Assembly: GCF_026262625.1 (NCBI RefSeq)
Contig: NZ_SHNN01000004.1
Coordinates: 186,001 to 250,000, forward strand
Source: Candidatus Litorirhabdus singularis
GTDB taxonomy: Bacteria > Pseudomonadota > Gammaproteobacteria > Pseudomonadales > Halieaceae
DNA: 64,000 nt
Direction: 5' to 3'
The notes beneath the pieces are model-generated. The model made no database searches. It was not told the origin of the DNA and worked only from the letters and a program-made list of their open reading frames with translations. Every line of letters begins with the position of its first letter. Position 1 is the first letter of the stretch. Of this stretch, positions 27,355 through 35,872 are shown one piece after another. Both the position numbers and the translations under genes were made by a program.

Positions 27355-27374
27355 TGGCAGAATAAATTCTGCCA
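27355..27374. repeat. Perfect 8-bp hairpin downstream of the aldehyde dehydrogenase gene
   Basis: TGGCAGAA at 27355-27362 pairs with TTCTGCCA at 27367-27374 across a TAAA loop, just beyond the stop of the minus-strand dehydrogenase. It has no T-run, so it may act as an mRNA 3' stabiliser. A related imperfect copy lies at 14227-14248. Confidence 0.45.
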
Positions 27375-27384
27375 GGGCTATCCC

Positions 27385-28926
27385 CTATGACAACCAGCGG
27401 CCAATTGGGGTTTTCACCCAAAGGATATTCATAAATTTCTTCATGCCATCAATGGTCTCGGCCTTGTAGGGATAGGCATTGGGCATCTTGCCGCCGCGCT
27501 TATCGATGACCACTGGCATCTCATGGCAGTAGCCTTTCAGCCCCTTCTCGCCGTTAACCTGACCCACGCCGCTGTTCTTGCGGCCACCAAAGGGGGCAGC
27601 CGGGATACCGTAGCTAACGGCCATGTCGTTAACCGAGCATGAGCCGGTATCAATCTGTAGCGCCAGCTGATAACCCTTTTCTTTATCCTGGGTCCAGACA
27701 TTTCCATTGAGACCAAACTCTGAATCATTGGCGAGCTTGATAGCCTCGGCTTCATTGCGCACTTTCTGGATACACAGCACCGGACCAAAGGTCTCGTGAA
27801 CCATAATATCCATATCGTTATTAACCTCGGTCATTACTGTGGGCTGGTAATACAAACCCTTCAGATCCGGATTACGCTGGCCGCCCATATGCACGGTAGC
27901 GCCCTTGGTTTTGGCGTCTTCCACATGGCTCTCTATAATGTCCATCTGCTTGTCCCAGAACACTGCGCCAATACTTTCGTCGTTGCCGTGCTCTGAGCCC
28001 TGCTTCAGTCCCTGACCTTTCTCCAGTACCTTGGCGAGGAATTCGTCGTACACAGACTCCACCACGTAAATGCGTTCGGTGCCGCAGCAGTAGTGGCCAG
28101 TATTCATGCAGGAGCCGAGCCAGGCGCCGTCGGCAGCACGATCCAGGTCGGCATCGCCGCACACGATCATGGCGTCGTTACCGCCCAATTCCAGCGTCAC
28201 TGGAATTAGCTGACGGGCGCAACTTTCGGCGACTTTGCGGCCGGTCGCCACACTGCCGGTGAACGAAATTTTATCAACCCCGCCCTCAACAATCGCAGCG
28301 CCGGTAGCACCATCACCCAACAATACCTGCAGCACACCATCAGGTAGGCCGGCTTCTTTAAAAATGCTCTCGGCAAGCTTGGCCGAGTAGGGCGTCACTT
28401 CTGAACCCTTGGCAACCACTGCATTGCCCGCCATCAGCGCCTGTGCGGCCTGATTCATAACCAATACGAAGGGGCCATTCCAGGGCGTAATAAGTCCGAT
28501 AACCCCAAGCGGCTTATAGGTGATGCGCAGTTCCTTGGCAAAGCCCAGCACGCCGTGCACCTTGCGTTTATGAGGTTTGAGGAATTTGCCGGCATTCTTG
28601 GCGTAATAGCACAGCGAATCGGCTACCGAAAAGACTTCCATACTCAATGCATCCGCCGGGGCTTTGCCGGTTTCGGCAACCACTGTCTCCATGATTTCGT
28701 CGGTTTTGGCGACCACGATTTTGAGGGCGCGGTATAATACTTCTGCGCGTGCTTTGTAGCTCAGCGCCGCCCAGGCGGGCTGCGCGGCGCGAGCGCGGGC
28801 AATTGCGGCATCGACGTCTTCTTTGTTGGCGCAGATCAGTTCGCCCGTGGGCTCAAGAGTAACCGGGCTGCGTAATTGCAGGTGACGACGCGAGTCGGTG
28901 GATTCTATGGATTCGTAAATAGACAT
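27385..28926 (-). CDS. Aldehyde dehydrogenase family protein
   Basis: 513-residue NAD(P)-dependent dehydrogenase. The general base E246 lies in VTLELGGND and the nucleophile C280 in NTGHYCCGTE, with the usual spacing of 34 residues. SFTGSVATGR, the cofactor motif, lies between residues 221 and 230. The ITPWNGPFVLVMNQ segment is also typical. Substrate is unknown; the sequence resembles succinate-semialdehyde or long-chain aldehyde enzymes. The initiating ATG follows a GGGAGCC ribosome site. A near-perfect palindrome 32 bases upstream of the start (28958-28975) is a candidate TetR-type operator. Confidence 0.92.
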   Translation of the reverse strand: MSIYESIESTDSRRHLQLRSPVTLEPTGELICANKEDVDAAIARARAAQPAWAALSYKARAEVLYRALKIVVAKTDEIMETVVAETGKAPADALSMEVFSVADSLCYYAKNAGKFLKPHKRKVHGVLGFAKELRITYKPLGVIGLITPWNGPFVLVMNQAAQALMAGNAVVAKGSEVTPYSAKLAESIFKEAGLPDGVLQVLLGDGATGAAIVEGGVDKISFTGSVATGRKVAESCARQLIPVTLELGGNDAMIVCGDADLDRAADGAWLGSCMNTGHYCCGTERIYVVESVYDEFLAKVLEKGQGLKQGSEHGNDESIGAVFWDKQMDIIESHVEDAKTKGATVHMGGQRNPDLKGLYYQPTVMTEVNNDMDIMVHETFGPVLCIQKVRNEAEAIKLANDSEFGLNGNVWTQDKEKGYQLALQIDTGSCSVNDMAVSYGIPAAPFGGRKNSGVGQVNGEKGLKGYCHEMPVVIDKRGGKMPNAYPYKAETIDGMKKFMNILWVKTPIGRWLS

Positions 28927-28957
28927 GGATGGCTCCCGTATGCGTTCAGGCGAGTTA

Positions 28958-28975
28958 AACTAATGGTCATTAGTT
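28958..28975. promoter_or_regulatory. Candidate TetR-type operator upstream of the aldehyde dehydrogenase gene
   Basis: AACTAATG at 28958-28965 and its exact reverse complement CATTAGTT at 28968-28975 are separated by two bases. The layout is typical of operators of TetR-family repressors. It lies in the 134-base gap between the divergent dehydrogenase and a small membrane protein gene, so it could control either. No regulator gene is adjacent; the only TetR in the window is at 16334. Confidence 0.5.
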
Positions 28976-29060
28976 GGCAAGTCAATGTCTGCTAAGGCCG
29001 TCAAAGCTGGCAAATCAGGTCAGCTTGCGGCTAGTATGCGCACTCACTGAGGGGAACCGA

Positions 29061-29429
29061 ATGCAGACAGTAGCGCTTCTATGCAGCGCCGTATTAGTAG
29101 TACTGGGATTGGTGCTACTGGTACGACCGCAAATCATGCATGCCACCGTTGGCAGCCTGGATGAAGGTCGGGTGCGGTACAGTATTGCGCTAGTGCGCTT
29201 GTTACTGGGTTGCGTGCTGTTGGCGGCCGCGGAGAATAGCCGCTACCCGCAGATTATTGAGGTGCTGGGCTGGGTTTTAGTCATCGCTGGATTATTGATC
29301 GTGACTTTGCCACCCGTATTCTGGCGCCGCTTTATTGCTTTGTATAAGCGCTTACCGTCGCAATTGTTGCGGTTTGCGCCATTGCTACTGATTGTTGCCG
29401 CCAGTTGGCTGGTCTACAGCTTTACCTGA
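29061..29429 (+). CDS. Small integral membrane protein, unknown
   Basis: 122 residues from ATG 29061, chosen because GAGGGGA lies seven bases upstream and the first helix follows at once (MQTVALLCSAVLVVLGLVLL). Four hydrophobic helices are separated by short charged loops. No enzymatic motif or family is recognised. It is 48 bases before the ZIP transporter and may share its transcript. Confidence 0.65.
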   Translation: MQTVALLCSAVLVVLGLVLLVRPQIMHATVGSLDEGRVRYSIALVRLLLGCVLLAAAENSRYPQIIEVLGWVLVIAGLLIVTLPPVFWRRFIALYKRLPSQLLRFAPLLLIVAASWLVYSFT

Positions 29430-29477
29430 ATCGTCTGGCAGGGCATCATTGTTCGTTGCTTTTCAAGAGTTGGTTTC

Positions 29478-30356
29478 ATGTCCTCGGGCCCATATTACAT
29501 CCTGGCGTTCTACTCTACCCTGATTGTCGGAGCATCACTGCTGGGTGGGTGGCTGCCGAGCCTGATCAGAATGACGCATACCCGCACGCAGCTCGCCATG
29601 AGCTTTGTGGCTGGGTTGATGCTCGGTGTAGCACTGTTTCACTTGTTGCCGCACGGGATCGCCGAGATTGGCGGCGCGCATGCGGTAGAGATTGCGCTGT
29701 GGTGGGTCATGGCCGGATTGGTACTGATGCTATTGCTGCTGCGCAGCTTTCACTTTCATCAGCATGATTTCAGTAGCGACGAAGAAGCGCACCATGATCA
29801 TGACCACGGCTCGGGCCATCATCATGAGCCCGCGGCTAATAACACTGTGCGCTCTATCAGCTGGCTGGGTATGGCTATCGGCTTGGGCCTGCATACTTTG
29901 ATTGATGGCATAGCTCTGGGCGCCAGCATTAAGGCTGAGGCCCTGGCGGAACCTGGCACCACTCTGGTGGGCCTGGGGGTGCTGCTGGCTATTTTACTGC
30001 ACAAGCCGCTGGACGCTATGTCGATTACCACCCTGATGAAGGCCGATGGCTGGAGTAAAGGAGCACAGACGCGGGCTAACCTGATGTTCTCCCTGTTGTG
30101 CCCGCTGGGTGCGTTGTTATTCTTTTGGGGTGTGGCTCAGCTGGGCGATACCCGCGAGTTGGTGATTGGTTCGGCGCTGGCCTTTTCTGCCGGCGTGTTC
30201 CTGTGTATCGCCTTGAGCGACCTGTTACCCGAGGTGCATTTCCACAGCCATGATAAGGGAAAACTGACGCTGGCATTTTTGCTGGGCATCGGGCTGGCTT
30301 TTGCGCTTGGGGGTCTTGAACCTGACGCTGTACATGCCCTGGAGATTCTGCCATGA
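29478..30356 (+). CDS. ZIP family metal transporter
   Basis: 292-residue inner-membrane protein with about eight helices and a cytosolic His-rich loop (HHDHDHGSGHHHEP, near residue 103-119) typical of ZIP zinc/iron transporters. The TM4 signature LGLHTLIDGIALGASI and TM5 LLAILLHKPLDAMSI carry the metal-site histidines. Direction is probably import. It overlaps the following methyltransferase gene by four bases (ATGA). No Zur or Fur box was recognised upstream. Confidence 0.9.
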   Translation: MSSGPYYILAFYSTLIVGASLLGGWLPSLIRMTHTRTQLAMSFVAGLMLGVALFHLLPHGIAEIGGAHAVEIALWWVMAGLVLMLLLLRSFHFHQHDFSSDEEAHHDHDHGSGHHHEPAANNTVRSISWLGMAIGLGLHTLIDGIALGASIKAEALAEPGTTLVGLGVLLAILLHKPLDAMSITTLMKADGWSKGAQTRANLMFSLLCPLGALLFFWGVAQLGDTRELVIGSALAFSAGVFLCIALSDLLPEVHFHSHDKGKLTLAFLLGIGLAFALGGLEPDAVHALEILP

Positions 30357-30808
30357 GTACCCCCAAACGCATTATTTATCCGCCCATTTGGTTGGTCATT
30401 GGGTTAGTTACCATTTTTGCCGGTAATGAATTTTTACCACTGGCGCGCTTTACGGGCCCCTTTGGCTGGTATCTGGGCGGATTTTCCATAGTGGTGGGGA
30501 TGATCTTGTTGGTGCATGCCGGTGGCATGTTCAAAGTTGCAGAAACTGATCTGGTACCCTTCAAAAACGTCACCGCGCTGGTCACCGGCGGTGTCTATCG
30601 GGTGACGCGCAATCCCATGTACCTGGGCATGACGCTGGTACTGTTGGGTTCTGCGATTACCGTAGGCGCACTGTCTTCTCTGCTAGTACCGCCGCTGTTT
30701 ATGGTGATTATTGAAGTCCGCTTTATTCGCCCTGAAGAGGAGATGCTGCGTGAGCTGTTTGGCGAAAAATTTGAAACTTATTGCAGCAACGTACGCCGCT
30801 GGATCTGA
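30353..30808 (+). CDS. Isoprenylcysteine carboxyl methyltransferase-like membrane protein
   Basis: 151 residues, four hydrophobic helices, and the ICMT/PEMT family SAM-binding segment TGGVYRVTRNPMYLGM followed by EEEMLRELFGEKFETYC near the C-terminus. In bacteria the substrate of these small methyltransferases is generally unknown. The ATG overlaps the ZIP gene stop, so translation is probably coupled. Confidence 0.88.
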   Translation: MSTPKRIIYPPIWLVIGLVTIFAGNEFLPLARFTGPFGWYLGGFSIVVGMILLVHAGGMFKVAETDLVPFKNVTALVTGGVYRVTRNPMYLGMTLVLLGSAITVGALSSLLVPPLFMVIIEVRFIRPEEEMLRELFGEKFETYCSNVRRWI

Positions 30809-30851
30809 TGGCAGCTGCGCACTGAGATTAGGGCGCACTGAGACTAGCGCA

Positions 30852-31577
30852 CTAACGCTCCAGCGCTGCTACCAGTGGCATTGCCATTGAAGGGTAGTCG
30901 CTAATCACGCTATCTACTCCCATGCGGTGCAGGTTGGTGATCGCTGAGGCGTCATTGACGGTCCACGCGCTGATCTGAATGCCCTGTTTTTGCAGCCGTT
31001 TGATCTGCTCGCTGTTGGTGAGCGAGTTCCAGCCCGCAATCAGGTAGTTGCATCCAGCCTGTTGCAGTATTTCTTGCGGATCAGGAAAGCTTGATACCAG
31101 GCCTGTGTCCAGGTCGGGTAACCGGTTCTTGATCTGGTGTACTAGAGCTGCATCGCTTGAGGTGACAATACGGCCACGGTTTGAAGTACTCAAAAATTCA
31201 CATACCGCGTCGGCCAGTTGTGAGTTATAGCGTGCCTTGCCGGGTTTAAGTTCTAACTGCCAGCTTTTGATCTCCGGTACCGCGGCCATCAGCTTACTGA
31301 GCGTTGGTATACCAGTGCCGCGTTTATTGGGCCAGGGCGTGCCATCCTGACGCGCATCCAGGCGGGCCAGTTGCGCGGCAGTCAGATCAGCAATTTTTCC
31401 CGCCACACCGGTGGTGCGGCGCAGGGTGCTGTCGTGCACTACCACTAACTGTTTGTCGCGCGACAGGTGTAGGTCAATTTCCAGGTGGCGCACCCCTCTA
31501 GCGACAGCATGTTGGCAGCCTGCAATAGTGTTTTCAGGGGCTTCTCCACGAGCGCCGCGATGACCATAGACAATCAT
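30852..31577 (-). CDS. Glycerophosphodiester phosphodiesterase
   Basis: Hydrolyses glycerophosphodiesters from phospholipid breakdown to glycerol-3-phosphate and an alcohol. From ATG 31577 (GGAGG ribosome site ten bases upstream) it has 241 residues. GHRGARGEAPENT holds the catalytic His and metal-binding residues, followed by LEIDLHLS and VVHDSTLRRTTG. The last part includes AWTVNDASAI, as in UgpQ-type enzymes. No signal peptide is seen, so it is probably cytoplasmic. It is divergent from the MFS transporter gene. Confidence 0.93.
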   Translation of the reverse strand: MIVYGHRGARGEAPENTIAGCQHAVARGVRHLEIDLHLSRDKQLVVVHDSTLRRTTGVAGKIADLTAAQLARLDARQDGTPWPNKRGTGIPTLSKLMAAVPEIKSWQLELKPGKARYNSQLADAVCEFLSTSNRGRIVTSSDAALVHQIKNRLPDLDTGLVSSFPDPQEILQQAGCNYLIAGWNSLTNSEQIKRLQKQGIQISAWTVNDASAITNLHRMGVDSVISDYPSMAMPLVAALER

Positions 31578-31695
31578 GGTTATGTTTCCTCCAGTCAGTG
31601 GGCGCAGTATTACAGCCATCCGGCGGCGCTGGCAATGCGGCTTTGTACTAAAACATGGATTTAGCTAGACTGCGGTTTAACGGCAAGAATTCTAT

Positions 31696-31724
31696 GCGGT
31701 GCTCATAAACCCCCTGAGCACCGC
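31696..31724 (+). promoter_or_regulatory. Strong leader hairpin before the MFS transporter gene
   Basis: GCGGTGCTCA at 31696-31705 and its exact reverse complement at 31715-31724 form a 10-bp stem with a nine-base loop (TAAACCCCC). It ends 17 bases before the TTG start. It could be a repressor operator or an RNA structure controlling initiation; no T-run follows, so a terminator is less likely. Confidence 0.5.
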
Positions 31725-31741
31725 CACAACAGGTCGCACGT

Positions 31742-32977
31742 TTGAGTCACTCCCCATCGCCGCATATCAAGAACCCCAATCTCGCGCTGGGCTTTATCTT
31801 TATCACTGTGTTGCTCGACTCCATCGGTTTCGGCATTATTATGCCGGTGATGCCGCAGCTGATTATGGTGGTCACCAACGAGCCAATCAGTTCCGCCGCT
31901 ATTTATGGCGGGTGGTTAATGTTCCTGTACGCCCTGATGCAGTTTTTCTTCGCGCCGGTCATGGGCAATCTTTCAGATCGTTTCGGGCGCCGCCCTGTGC
32001 TGTTGCTGTCGCTACTGGCCTTTGGGCTCAACTACCTGATGATGGGCTGGGCGCCAACGCTGGCCTGGCTAGTGGCTGGGCGCCTGATTGCCGGTTGCGC
32101 GTCTTCCACTTATGCTATTGCCAACGCCTATATAGCCGACGTGTTTCCGCCCGAACAGCGTGCCAAGAACTTTGCCCTGATGGGAGCCGCATTTGGTGGT
32201 GGTTTTATTCTCGGTCCGGTGCTCGGCGGATTTCTTGGCGAGCTGGGCCCGCGCGTGCCGTTTTACGCAACCGCAGTGCTGGCTCTGGTTAATGCGGTGT
32301 TCGGGTTTCTGGTACTGCCGGAAACCCTGGCGCCCGAGAACCGCCGTCCCTTCGACTGGCGGCGTGCCAACCCGCTGGGTGCCTTTGCGCATCTGCGGCA
32401 GTATCCACTAGTAGGACGATTGGTATTTGGTTTGTTCTTTTTTCTGGTGGCGCATCAATCACTGCCAGCAGTGTGGTCTTACTTCACTATTGCACGCTTT
32501 GACTGGAGTGAAAGCCAGATTGGTTTTTCGCTGGGTTTTGTTGGCGTGTTGATGATGCTGACACAGGCTTTTCTGATTCGCTGGGTCATTGATCGCTGGG
32601 GCGCGGTTACCACGGCCTATATGGGCCTGACCTGCGCTGGTTTGAGCTTTCTGGGTTATGCCTTTGTCACCGAGGCGTGGATGGTATATGTGTTTTTGCT
32701 GGTCGGTGCCGCTCAGGGTTTTGTAGGTCCCGCCGTGCAGGGTGTTATGTCGGCGCGCGTGCCGTCCAATGCGCAGGGCGAGCTGCAGGGTTCGCTGGCC
32801 AGCGCCTCCAGCCTGGCGGCGATTATTGCGCCGCTGTTGATGACTCAGCTATTTGGTTATTTTACGGGCGCCAGCGCGCCGCTGTATTTTCCTGGAGTGA
32901 GCTACTTTCTCGCCGCGACTCTAGTAGTGGTCAGCACTTTGATTTTGATACCGGGCATGCGCAGAGCCACCCGCTAA
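31742..32977 (+). CDS. Major facilitator superfamily transporter, TetA-like
   Basis: 411 residues with twelve predicted hydrophobic helices and the loop 2-3 MFS signature [16 protein letters not shown]. The helix 1 [17 protein letters not shown] and helix 5 [15 protein letters not shown] segments resemble class A/B tetracycline-efflux proteins and their uncharacterised relatives. The real substrate is unknown. A TTG start is preferred because the first ATG would remove most of helix 1. A long leader hairpin (31696-31724) lies just upstream, and no tetR-type gene is adjacent. Confidence 0.88.
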   Translation: MSHSPSPHIKNPNLALGFIFITVLLDSIGFGIIMPVMPQLIMVVTNEPISSAAIYGGWLMFLYALMQFFFAPVMGNLSDRFGRRPVLLLSLLAFGLNYLMMGWAPTLAWLVAGRLIAGCASSTYAIANAYIADVFPPEQRAKNFALMGAAFGGGFILGPVLGGFLGELGPRVPFYATAVLALVNAVFGFLVLPETLAPENRRPFDWRRANPLGAFAHLRQYPLVGRLVFGLFFFLVAHQSLPAVWSYFTIARFDWSESQIGFSLGFVGVLMMLTQAFLIRWVIDRWGAVTTAYMGLTCAGLSFLGYAFVTEAWMVYVFLLVGAAQGFVGPAVQGVMSARVPSNAQGELQGSLASASSLAAIIAPLLMTQLFGYFTGASAPLYFPGVSYFLAATLVVVSTLILIPGMRRATR

Positions 32978-33089
32978 TTAGACGGGTAAGCGGCGCAACT
33001 CTGCGCACTGGCACCATTCTCCGGGTAGATGTAAGGTAGCCGTTAAATTTCGAAGAAAAATCCCTTACCACTCAATAGAGGTACAACCC

Positions 33090-33524
33090 ATGGCAGATTA
33101 TATTCCACCCGCATTAGATTGGGTCCGTGATCAAGTAGAGCTCTATGAGGGTAGCGGCGGGCTCGAAGGCACCACACTTATGGACACGGGTATGCCTTGT
33201 ATTATTGTGACCCACACCGGTAACAAGACCGGCGGTATACGCAAGATTCCGGTGATGCGAGTAGAGGTTGATGGTGCTTATGTGTTGATAGGCTCTATGG
33301 GTGGTCAGCCCAAAAATCCAGTATGGGTTTACAACCTGCGTGCCAATCCAGATGTACAGATACGGGACAAGACCGAGGTGTTTTCCATGCGCGTACGTGA
33401 AGTCACGGACGAGCAAGAACGCAGCCAGCTATGGTCCGCCAGTGTTGCTGCTTATCCTCCCTACGACGAGTACCAGGCGAATACCACACGCAAAATTCCG
33501 GTGTTTCTGGCCGAGGCTGTATAG
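33090..33524 (+). CDS. Deazaflavin (F420)-dependent nitroreductase family protein
   Basis: 144-residue split beta-barrel protein of the Ddn family. It has MPCIIVTHTGNKTGGIRKIP, VLIGSMGGQPKNPVWVYNL and the FxLAEAV end. In actinobacteria these enzymes use reduced F420; outside them members may bind F420, FMN or heme, and this cannot be decided here. No F420 synthesis gene (fbiA-C) is in the window. It lies 113 bases after the MFS gene and 30 before the muramidase, all on the plus strand. Confidence 0.87.
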   Translation: MADYIPPALDWVRDQVELYEGSGGLEGTTLMDTGMPCIIVTHTGNKTGGIRKIPVMRVEVDGAYVLIGSMGGQPKNPVWVYNLRANPDVQIRDKTEVFSMRVREVTDEQERSQLWSASVAAYPPYDEYQANTTRKIPVFLAEAV

Positions 33525-33553
33525 CATTCATCTTCAACCCATTGGGGAATAGC

Positions 33554-34330
33554 GTGCGTAAAAACTTTGAGTCTTCGTTACGACATGTTTTGAATCACGA
33601 AGGTGGCTATGTAGACCATCCTAAAGATCCGGGTGGAGCTACCAACCGCGGGATAACCCTGAAGGTTTTTCGAGCCTTTTATGGTCAGCACCTCGGCAAG
33701 AGTGATTTGCGGCAAATTACTGAGCGTGAAGCTGGCGCCATATATAAAGCCAACTACTGGGATAAGTGTCAGTGCGACAAGCTACCGGACGGCTTGGACT
33801 ACGCAGTCTTCGATCAGGCAGTGAACTCAGGGCCAAGTCGATCTATTCGTTGGCTGCAGGGCTCTTGTGGGGCTCAGGGCGATGAAATCGATGGGCTTCT
33901 GGGGCCGGCCACCTTCGCTAAAGTGAAGAGCATGGAGCCACCCGCGATCATTATAAAAATGTGCGCAGTCAGACTCAAATTTCTCAAGTCCTTAAGTCAC
34001 TGGAAAGATTTTGGGCGCGGCTGGAAAAAACGCGTTGACGGCGTAGAAGAGATTGCAACGGTGCTTGCAGGAGGAGAGAAAGTAGCAGCTCCAGCTGCCG
34101 CGGTGCCGGCGTATGAGATATTGAAAAAAGGCTCAGCAGGACCCGGAGTTAAAAAGTTACAGCGCGCACTGAATCAGGTCTTGGCTGGGCAATGGCCGGC
34201 GATGAAGGTCGATGGAGACTTTGGTCCGGGAACCAGAAAAGCGCTTATTGAATTTCAGCGAGACGCTGGTCTGGATGCCGATGGTGTCGCCGGGCACAAT
34301 ACCTGGCAGGCCCTGGGCCTGGTTGAATAG
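33554..34330 (+). CDS. Glycoside hydrolase 108-type muramidase with peptidoglycan-binding domain
   Basis: 258 residues from GTG 33554 (GGGGAAT ahead); the frame is open further upstream but that part is out of character. The N-terminal domain (about 1-165) matches GH108 N-acetylmuramidases/endolysins, with the catalytic HEGGYVDHPKDPGGATNRGIT region and WDKCQCDKLPDGLDYAVFD. A Pro/Ala linker leads to a C-terminal PG_binding_1 domain (about 190-258: GVKKLQRALNQ, DGDFGPGTRKALIEFQ). It is phage-lysin-like but no other phage gene, holin or spanin is near. No signal peptide is seen. Confidence 0.85.
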   Translation: MRKNFESSLRHVLNHEGGYVDHPKDPGGATNRGITLKVFRAFYGQHLGKSDLRQITEREAGAIYKANYWDKCQCDKLPDGLDYAVFDQAVNSGPSRSIRWLQGSCGAQGDEIDGLLGPATFAKVKSMEPPAIIIKMCAVRLKFLKSLSHWKDFGRGWKKRVDGVEEIATVLAGGEKVAAPAAAVPAYEILKKGSAGPGVKKLQRALNQVLAGQWPAMKVDGDFGPGTRKALIEFQRDAGLDADGVAGHNTWQALGLVE

Positions 34331-34375
34331 GCAGTTTCTAAAATATGCCCCGGCTTAGACAAAAACAGCTGCCCC

Positions 34376-35722
34376 TTACTGGGGTTCAGCCTGAATCGGG
34401 GTAGTAGAAATAGTGATCAAATCTTCAATAAAGGCAATCACCCGATCGCCCCATATCTTGTTGTGGTCAGGAATAAGCTCTTCGCTCACGTAGATATTCA
34501 AATACGGGTTGAGGGGGTGTGAGCGCTTCAGATGCTTGAGCGCGACGTGTTCGAATTCCAGTTGCTGCCCATAATCTTGCTCAGACCAGCCCTTACCAAG
34601 GCTGCGCAGAACAAAATCTTTGTCGCGTGAATTATCGTTTGCGAGTGGTTCCAGTCGATGGGTCCAATAAGGTTCGAAATGGCCGATGGTAGTGGTATCT
34701 GCCTTACTTTCCTTGATCTCTATGGGAACTGGTTTGTTCTCTGCTGACGTGTTGATGTGGCGCTCGAGCGTATCGTGTGTTTCAAACATGGTAGAGAAGA
34801 CTCTGCCCGCCGGAAACGCCATCCCGGTTGCTATATCACCCTCTGATGTCAGTACCGCCAATCGCGGCATCTGATCTGGCCAATATCTTCGGCAACTTGA
34901 CTCGCCGCAGGACTGCGAAATGTCAAACAGCGTGGAATATCTCATAGCCTCGAAAGCCGGGTTCATCAACACTACCAGATCGCCAAACCCCTGAGCCGAA
35001 TTCGAGTAGGTTTTCCCCGGTCGACTATCAATAAAGCGGTCCGCCATTACCTGCTGTAACGCTGTAAATACTACGGCGCCACCAAAGCTGTGACCGATAA
35101 CCACCATTCGACTGTTGCGTGGTTTGGGATTCTCCATCTCGAAGCCGGCGCGCACATTAACGATTTCCTCTAGTCGCAGCAGCGCTTCAGTGACGCCCTG
35201 TTGCCCCACTTCGTGAGCGACACTTTTTCTGCCCCAGAAGGTAATGGAATTCAGGTATTTGATGCTCATCGAATCACCGCGCCAGCCGATATACACACCC
35301 AGAATCTCTCGCTTTTCTCGATTGTCCTGCGCAGCTGCAATGGTTTCGCTGGCTGATATTTTTGCCAGCATTTCCTTGAATGACTCGATGTTGGTATCAC
35401 CGGGTTTGGCGCTGTGATGCCATCCGTGGGCAAACACGGTGAGAATAACGTCGCGCTTGCCTCCTATGTCTCGGTAAGTTTTGAGCACTGTGCGCATTTG
35501 CTTTCTATCGCGCAATTGCCCCTGGTCATCATATTCAATAAAACCCAGCTGGAATTCTGTATCGGTTCCCACGCCGTGAATGGATACTGCTGCAGCGTCG
35601 CAGGAATCTGCCGCGGAAACGGTACATTGCGTAAAGCTGTCGCGAAAAATAGTATTTTCTGAACAGGCAACGGATAAAAGCAGGCAAACTAGCAACAGGC
35701 TGCGTGAAAAATAACCGAGCAT
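34376..35722 (-). CDS. Putative lipoprotein with alpha/beta-hydrolase fold
   Basis: 448 residues. The N-terminus is a lipoprotein signal (LLLVCLLLSVAC, lipid-modified Cys near residue 20). The body has a hydrolase-type nucleophile motif VIGHSFGGA and FAHGWHH as a likely oxyanion region, so a lipase- or esterase-like role is plausible. I do not recognise the family further. GAGGA precedes the ATG. It is last in a minus-strand run after the desaturase gene, 150 bases away, with a 12-bp palindrome (35752-35763) in between. Confidence 0.7.
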   Translation of the reverse strand: MLGYFSRSLLLVCLLLSVACSENTIFRDSFTQCTVSAADSCDAAAVSIHGVGTDTEFQLGFIEYDDQGQLRDRKQMRTVLKTYRDIGGKRDVILTVFAHGWHHSAKPGDTNIESFKEMLAKISASETIAAAQDNREKREILGVYIGWRGDSMSIKYLNSITFWGRKSVAHEVGQQGVTEALLRLEEIVNVRAGFEMENPKPRNSRMVVIGHSFGGAVVFTALQQVMADRFIDSRPGKTYSNSAQGFGDLVVLMNPAFEAMRYSTLFDISQSCGESSCRRYWPDQMPRLAVLTSEGDIATGMAFPAGRVFSTMFETHDTLERHINTSAENKPVPIEIKESKADTTTIGHFEPYWTHRLEPLANDNSRDKDFVLRSLGKGWSEQDYGQQLEFEHVALKHLKRSHPLNPYLNIYVSEELIPDHNKIWGDRVIAFIEDLITISTTPIQAEPQ

Positions 35723-35751
35723 GGGCGTATCCTCTGTATTTTTATTGTGGA

Positions 35752-35763
35752 CTGCTTAAGCAG
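35752..35763. promoter_or_regulatory. 12-bp palindrome upstream of the lipoprotein hydrolase gene
   Basis: CTGCTTAAGCAG reads the same on both strands, 29 bases before the lipoprotein start codon. Twelve-base palindromes arise by chance several times in a window of this size, so this is only a weak operator candidate. Confidence 0.2.
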
Positions 35764-35872
35764 AGCATAGACGGTGAACTTTGACTGCGAGCATAGCTCA
35801 GGTTCTAAGAACTTGCGAATAGAGGCTTTGTTTTTTTAGCGAGTCCATACTCTTTTAAAGAACGGGGTATGT

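Noticed and set aside
33554-34330. GH108 gene as part of a prophage
   Set aside because: No integrase, holin, tail, capsid or att-like repeats were seen on either side.
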